From a virus, in the IMG/VR virus record IMGVR_UViG_3300028610_000282, positions 1 to 24,385 of that record: 24,385 nucleotides of DNA. The stretch is one strand, 5' to 3'. Of this stretch, positions 22,354-24,385 are shown in pieces (position 1 is the first letter of the stretch; every line of letters begins with the position of its first letter). A program made the translations under genes and the position numbers. The notes beneath the pieces were generated by a model. The model saw only the letters and a program-made list of their open reading frames with translations. It was not told the DNA's origin and did not search any database.

Positions 22354-22945
22354 TGTCCTTTACTCCCTATTGTATTGAATTTCATCAATAAGACCATAGT
22401 CCTTGGCCTCTTGCGCAGTCATGAAATTATCCCGCTCCATATCCTTCTTGACCTTCTTGAGTGTTTGGCCAGTAAAATCAACATAATGTTCGGCCATTTT
22501 TTCGTAGAGTACTTCCATATGTTTAACTGAATTTCTGACCTCATGATATTTGCCTTCGGCCCCACCTGCCAGTTCATGAATCATAATATCAGCATTAGGA
22601 AGTGCAAATCTTTTACCCTTAGTACCTGCTGCTAATAAAAAAGAACCAGCACTCATACACTGCCCATAACCCATTGTGTTAATATCAGGTTTTACATATT
22701 GCATAGCATCATAGATACCATACATCTCAGAAATCAAACCGCCCGGACTATTTATGTACATATAAATATCTTTACTGGGTGAATCTGATTCAAGGAATAG
22801 TAACTGAGCTACCACAACATCAGCGAAACCGTCGCCGATGGGCCCCCTGATAAAAACAATCCTGTCCTTCAAAAGCCTTGAAAATAAATCGTACGATCTC
22901 TCCTGGTTGTTTGGACCCTTCTCAATAATATACGGAATTGCCATT
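22338..22945. repeat. 17-bp direct repeat over the starts of two adjacent genes
   Basis: The same 17 bases, TATACGGAATTGCCATT on the plus strand, occur at 22338-22354 and 22929-22945. Each copy covers the ATG and codons for MAIPY of the coiled-coil and ClpP genes. The repeat could reflect copying of a start region or a shared translational control element. Confidence 0.85.
22360..22944 (-). CDS. clpP: ClpP-family serine protease (194 aa)
   Basis: This is a full-length ClpP, the barrel peptidase that degrades proteins fed by Clp ATPases. The catalytic triad is intact: Ser98 in GYGQCMSAGSFLLAAG, His123 in IMIHELAGGAEG, and Asp172 in MERDNFMTAQEAKDYGLID. The oxyanion region INSPGG (64-69) is also present. 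The usual Ala-Ala before the catalytic Ser is Cys-Met here. The length and residue numbers match bacterial ClpP closely. No ClpX or ClpA gene is in the window, so it may use host unfoldases, mix with host ClpP, or work alone on small substrates. A separate prohead protease lies in the head cluster, so it need not be the capsid-maturing enzyme. It is third-gene-distance from a strong promoter. Confidence 0.95.
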   Translation of the reverse strand: MAIPYIIEKGPNNQERSYDLFSRLLKDRIVFIRGPIGDGFADVVVAQLLFLESDSPSKDIYMYINSPGGLISEMYGIYDAMQYVKPDINTMGYGQCMSAGSFLLAAGTKGKRFALPNADIMIHELAGGAEGKYHEVRNSVKHMEVLYEKMAEHYVDFTGQTLKKVKKDMERDNFMTAQEAKDYGLIDEIQYNRE

Positions 22946-23176
22946 TTAATCTTCCTTTCCTTTAAGTTGTATTAATTGTTTTGCAAGCTCCTTAGCCGCT
23001 TCTATTTGTTTATTATTTTTTTTGTTTGCTACGATTCCCTTAATCATGTAACCCAAATCTATTATGTCATCCCTGTCTTTCTTGAGGATTATGCCAGCGT
23101 TTGATAATGTGTTTAATAGACATAGCATCATATAAGAGTTTGGATCATCCCCATCAAACAAATCTTTTGATTCCAT
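22946..23176 (-). CDS. Small acidic-start protein, unknown (76 aa)
   Basis: ATG 23176 is the likely start: AAGGAGG is eight bases upstream, and the promoter's expected transcript start falls near 23189, which excludes the in-frame GTG at 23206. The protein (MESKDLFDGDDPNSYMMLCL) is helical, with an acidic start, a mid-section (NTLSNAGIILKKDRDDIIDL) and a Lys/Gln-rich end. It has no known motif. It is the first gene of the ClpP and actin-like operon and ends one base before clpP begins, so it could be a ClpP adaptor or an unrelated early protein. Nothing in the sequence decides. Confidence 0.65.
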   Translation of the reverse strand: MESKDLFDGDDPNSYMMLCLLNTLSNAGIILKKDRDDIIDLGYMIKGIVANKKNNKQIEAAKELAKQLIQLKGKED

Positions 23177-23193
23177 TATTCTGTCCTCCTTAC

Positions 23194-23223
23194 ATAATAT
23201 AATCACTATTTGTTATTTGTCAA
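23194..23223 (-). promoter_or_regulatory. Sigma70-type promoter for the ClpP/actin-like operon
   Basis: On the minus strand a perfect -35 TTGACA (23218-23223) is followed after 16 bases by TATATT (23196-23201). An alternative -10 TATTAT (23194-23199) has 18-base spacing. It lies in the only gap between the Asn-synthetase-like gene and the 76-aa gene, with a strong ribosome site just downstream. It should be read by unmodified host RNA polymerase, which suggests early or middle expression of the operon. Confidence 0.6.
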
Positions 23224-23226
23224 GTT

Positions 23227-23940
23227 TTATTTGTTATTTTCTATAAAAGCATCACAAAATCCATATTTATTTCGTGTTATTATTTTTTCAGGTATTTCAA
23301 GATACCTTGCCATACTACAAACTATTTTTTTTCGTATAGTTGGATTTACTTTCTCTGATAAAGAAATATGCTTAAAAATATTTACAAGATCATTATCTAA
23401 ATAAGGAATAAATACTTTAGTATCCTTTGAATTATTATCTAATGGTATGAGGTGACCTGATAATAATCTACTTAAAAAATATCTATAAGTTTCATGTTTC
23501 AAATCCTGATGTGCATAATAACCACACATAAATTCATCTATACCATCACAACAAATTATTTCATTTGTTTCTATCAATTCAAACAACTGTCTTATAGCAT
23601 TATCTCCTGTAAATTTATCAGTTTCTTCATGTGTTGGATCAACAATAAACTCCTGATGTGTACTATTATATATTGTACTACCATATTTAGCAAACTGCAT
23701 ATCAGGATGATCTTCCCTCGAAGATATTGTATAAGTAAATACATTGTCAAAGATCCTGGTTAATAAACACAATACAATAGTGGAATCTACCCCACCACTA
23801 TACGCCAAACAATTCACATTTATTTTTTTAAGCACACCATACAAAATATCTATTATATTCGGTATATCAACGTCAACATGTCCTTCGGATAAAGCAAATT
23901 TTTCATAGTCTATGTGCCAATTTTTAGGGTAAACAATCAT
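23227..23940 (-). CDS. Asparagine-synthetase-type ATP pyrophosphatase, no glutaminase domain (237 aa)
   Basis: The protein carries only the synthetase half of AsnB. The PP-loop is YSGGVDST (47-54); CDGIDEFMCGYY (131-142) matches the AsnB DGxDExxxGY motif; VFIPYLDNDLV (176-186) and RNKYGFCDAF (223-232) match later active-site strands. These enzymes adenylate a carboxylate and then join an amine, as in asparagine synthesis, cyclisation of peptides or modification reactions. The glutaminase domain with its N-terminal Cys is absent, so the amine would come from ammonia or a partner. The coding sequence is AT-richer than the structural genes. The start at 23940 has only a weak AGGA and is two bases after the previous stop. 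The substrate is unknown. Confidence 0.8.
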   Translation of the reverse strand: MIVYPKNWHIDYEKFALSEGHVDVDIPNIIDILYGVLKKINVNCLAYSGGVDSTIVLCLLTRIFDNVFTYTISSREDHPDMQFAKYGSTIYNSTHQEFIVDPTHEETDKFTGDNAIRQLFELIETNEIICCDGIDEFMCGYYAHQDLKHETYRYFLSRLLSGHLIPLDNNSKDTKVFIPYLDNDLVNIFKHISLSEKVNPTIRKKIVCSMARYLEIPEKIITRNKYGFCDAFIENNK

Positions 23941-23941
23941 T

Positions 23942-24364
23942 TTATCTATCCTGCTCAGACCATTTGGTCTTTTTTAAACTGACCACACCCGTAAGCACAG
24001 CCCATTTTCTTTTGTTGATTTCCTTTATCTTAACTTTATAGGAATTATTTAAATGACAATAAACTATCTCTGGCGCTTTATCCATTTCTTTTTCTTTAAG
24101 ATCTAAAACATGTTGAAAAACCTTACCATCTTTAACATGACGTTGTGTATATTTTTTACCCTTTTGTCCTTTTTTCTCATGTAAGAAACAATGATGTAGA
24201 GTTTCCATATCTTCTTCCTTCTTAGGTGGATGCATATGATGTATCAAATATATCCAATCTTGTTCTGCAACAGGTGTCTTATGTTTCTTAGCGTTTATTA
24301 CATCCTCCAGTGTGAAACCATACTGCGCTAATACTCCATCAACTATTTTTCTATCTATTTCCAT
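23942..24364 (-). CDS. Unknown protein (140 aa)
   Basis: AAGGAGG lies eight bases before ATG 24364. The N-terminal 25 residues look like a small helical domain (MEIDRKIVDGVLAQYGFTLE). A His/Met/Pro-rich centre (IHHMHPPKKEEDMETLHHCF) and a Lys-rich stretch follow, with a C-terminal beta-like end (YKVKIKEINKRKWAVLTGVV). The His cluster could bind metal, but the spacing fits no family I know. It is directly upstream of the Asn-synthetase-like gene and separated from it by one base, so the two are probably co-translated. No function is assigned. Confidence 0.65.
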   Translation of the reverse strand: MEIDRKIVDGVLAQYGFTLEDVINAKKHKTPVAEQDWIYLIHHMHPPKKEEDMETLHHCFLHEKKGQKGKKYTQRHVKDGKVFQHVLDLKEKEMDKAPEIVYCHLNNSYKVKIKEINKRKWAVLTGVVSLKKTKWSEQDR

Positions 24365-24385
24365 AGTAACTTCCTCCTTATTATT

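Noticed and set aside
22360-22944. ClpP as the capsid maturation protease
   Set aside because: It lies far from the head genes and a better candidate with assemblin-like His and Ser motifs sits between portal and scaffold.
1-24385. CRISPR array, insertion sequence, integrase or attachment site
   Set aside because: No regularly spaced repeats, transposase or recombinase motifs, or tRNA-like attachment sequence was found.

Overview
This window is a stretch of a tailed double-stranded DNA phage (Caudoviricetes), or a prophage of one. All supported genes lie on the minus strand, so transcription runs from high to low coordinates. Genes are packed tightly, with many TAATG or few-base overlaps and strong AGGAGG-type ribosome binding sites. 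The standard code reads cleanly. Several proteins are phage hallmarks: large terminase, portal, prohead protease, scaffold, major capsid protein and tail fibres. The host cannot be named from this sequence. I saw no integrase, tRNA, rRNA, CRISPR array or insertion sequence, and no stretch over 300 bases lacks a gene.

Layout in the direction of transcription. (1) 24.4-23.2 kb: an unknown protein, then an AT-rich stand-alone asparagine-synthetase-type ATP pyrophosphatase. (2) A sigma70-like promoter (TTGACA, 16 bp spacer, TATATT) at 23.2 kb starts a cluster: a 76-aa protein, a full-length ClpP with an intact triad, a 244-aa coiled-coil protein, an actin/MreB-like ATPase, a 116-aa protein, an M15 cell-wall peptidase and a cold-shock protein. 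(3) 19.6-14.9 kb: a DIP1984-like protein, Cys-rich and zinc-ribbon small proteins, a T4-type dNMP kinase, an HD-domain phosphohydrolase and a NUMOD3-like protein. (4) 14.9-5.7 kb: packaging and head genes: small and large terminase, a two-TM protein, a small protein, portal, prohead protease, a beta-rich protein, scaffold, a probable decoration protein and the major capsid protein. (5) 5.7 kb to the left end: a DUF1360-like membrane protein, a 164-aa protein, a previously hidden 30-aa microgene, three tail or fibre proteins and the start of a Cys-rich gene cut by the window edge.

The genes fit together as nucleotide supply (dNMP kinase, HD hydrolase), DNA packaging, prohead assembly and maturation, and host recognition. 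The ClpP, coiled-coil and actin-like genes behind one promoter are the best candidate for an uncharacterised module: a filament with a possible partner next to a phage-owned proteolytic core. That functional link is inference from position. Several start codons were reassigned from ribosome binding sites: the capsid protein starts at 6809, the 171-aa tail protein at 4601, the zinc-ribbon protein at 18784, the M15 peptidase at 20208 and the 76-aa protein at 23176. Two places (4.75-4.86 kb and 18.86 kb) carry short duplications whose removal would restore longer reading frames. A perfect 16-bp inverted repeat encloses one gene at 15.9-16.25 kb.
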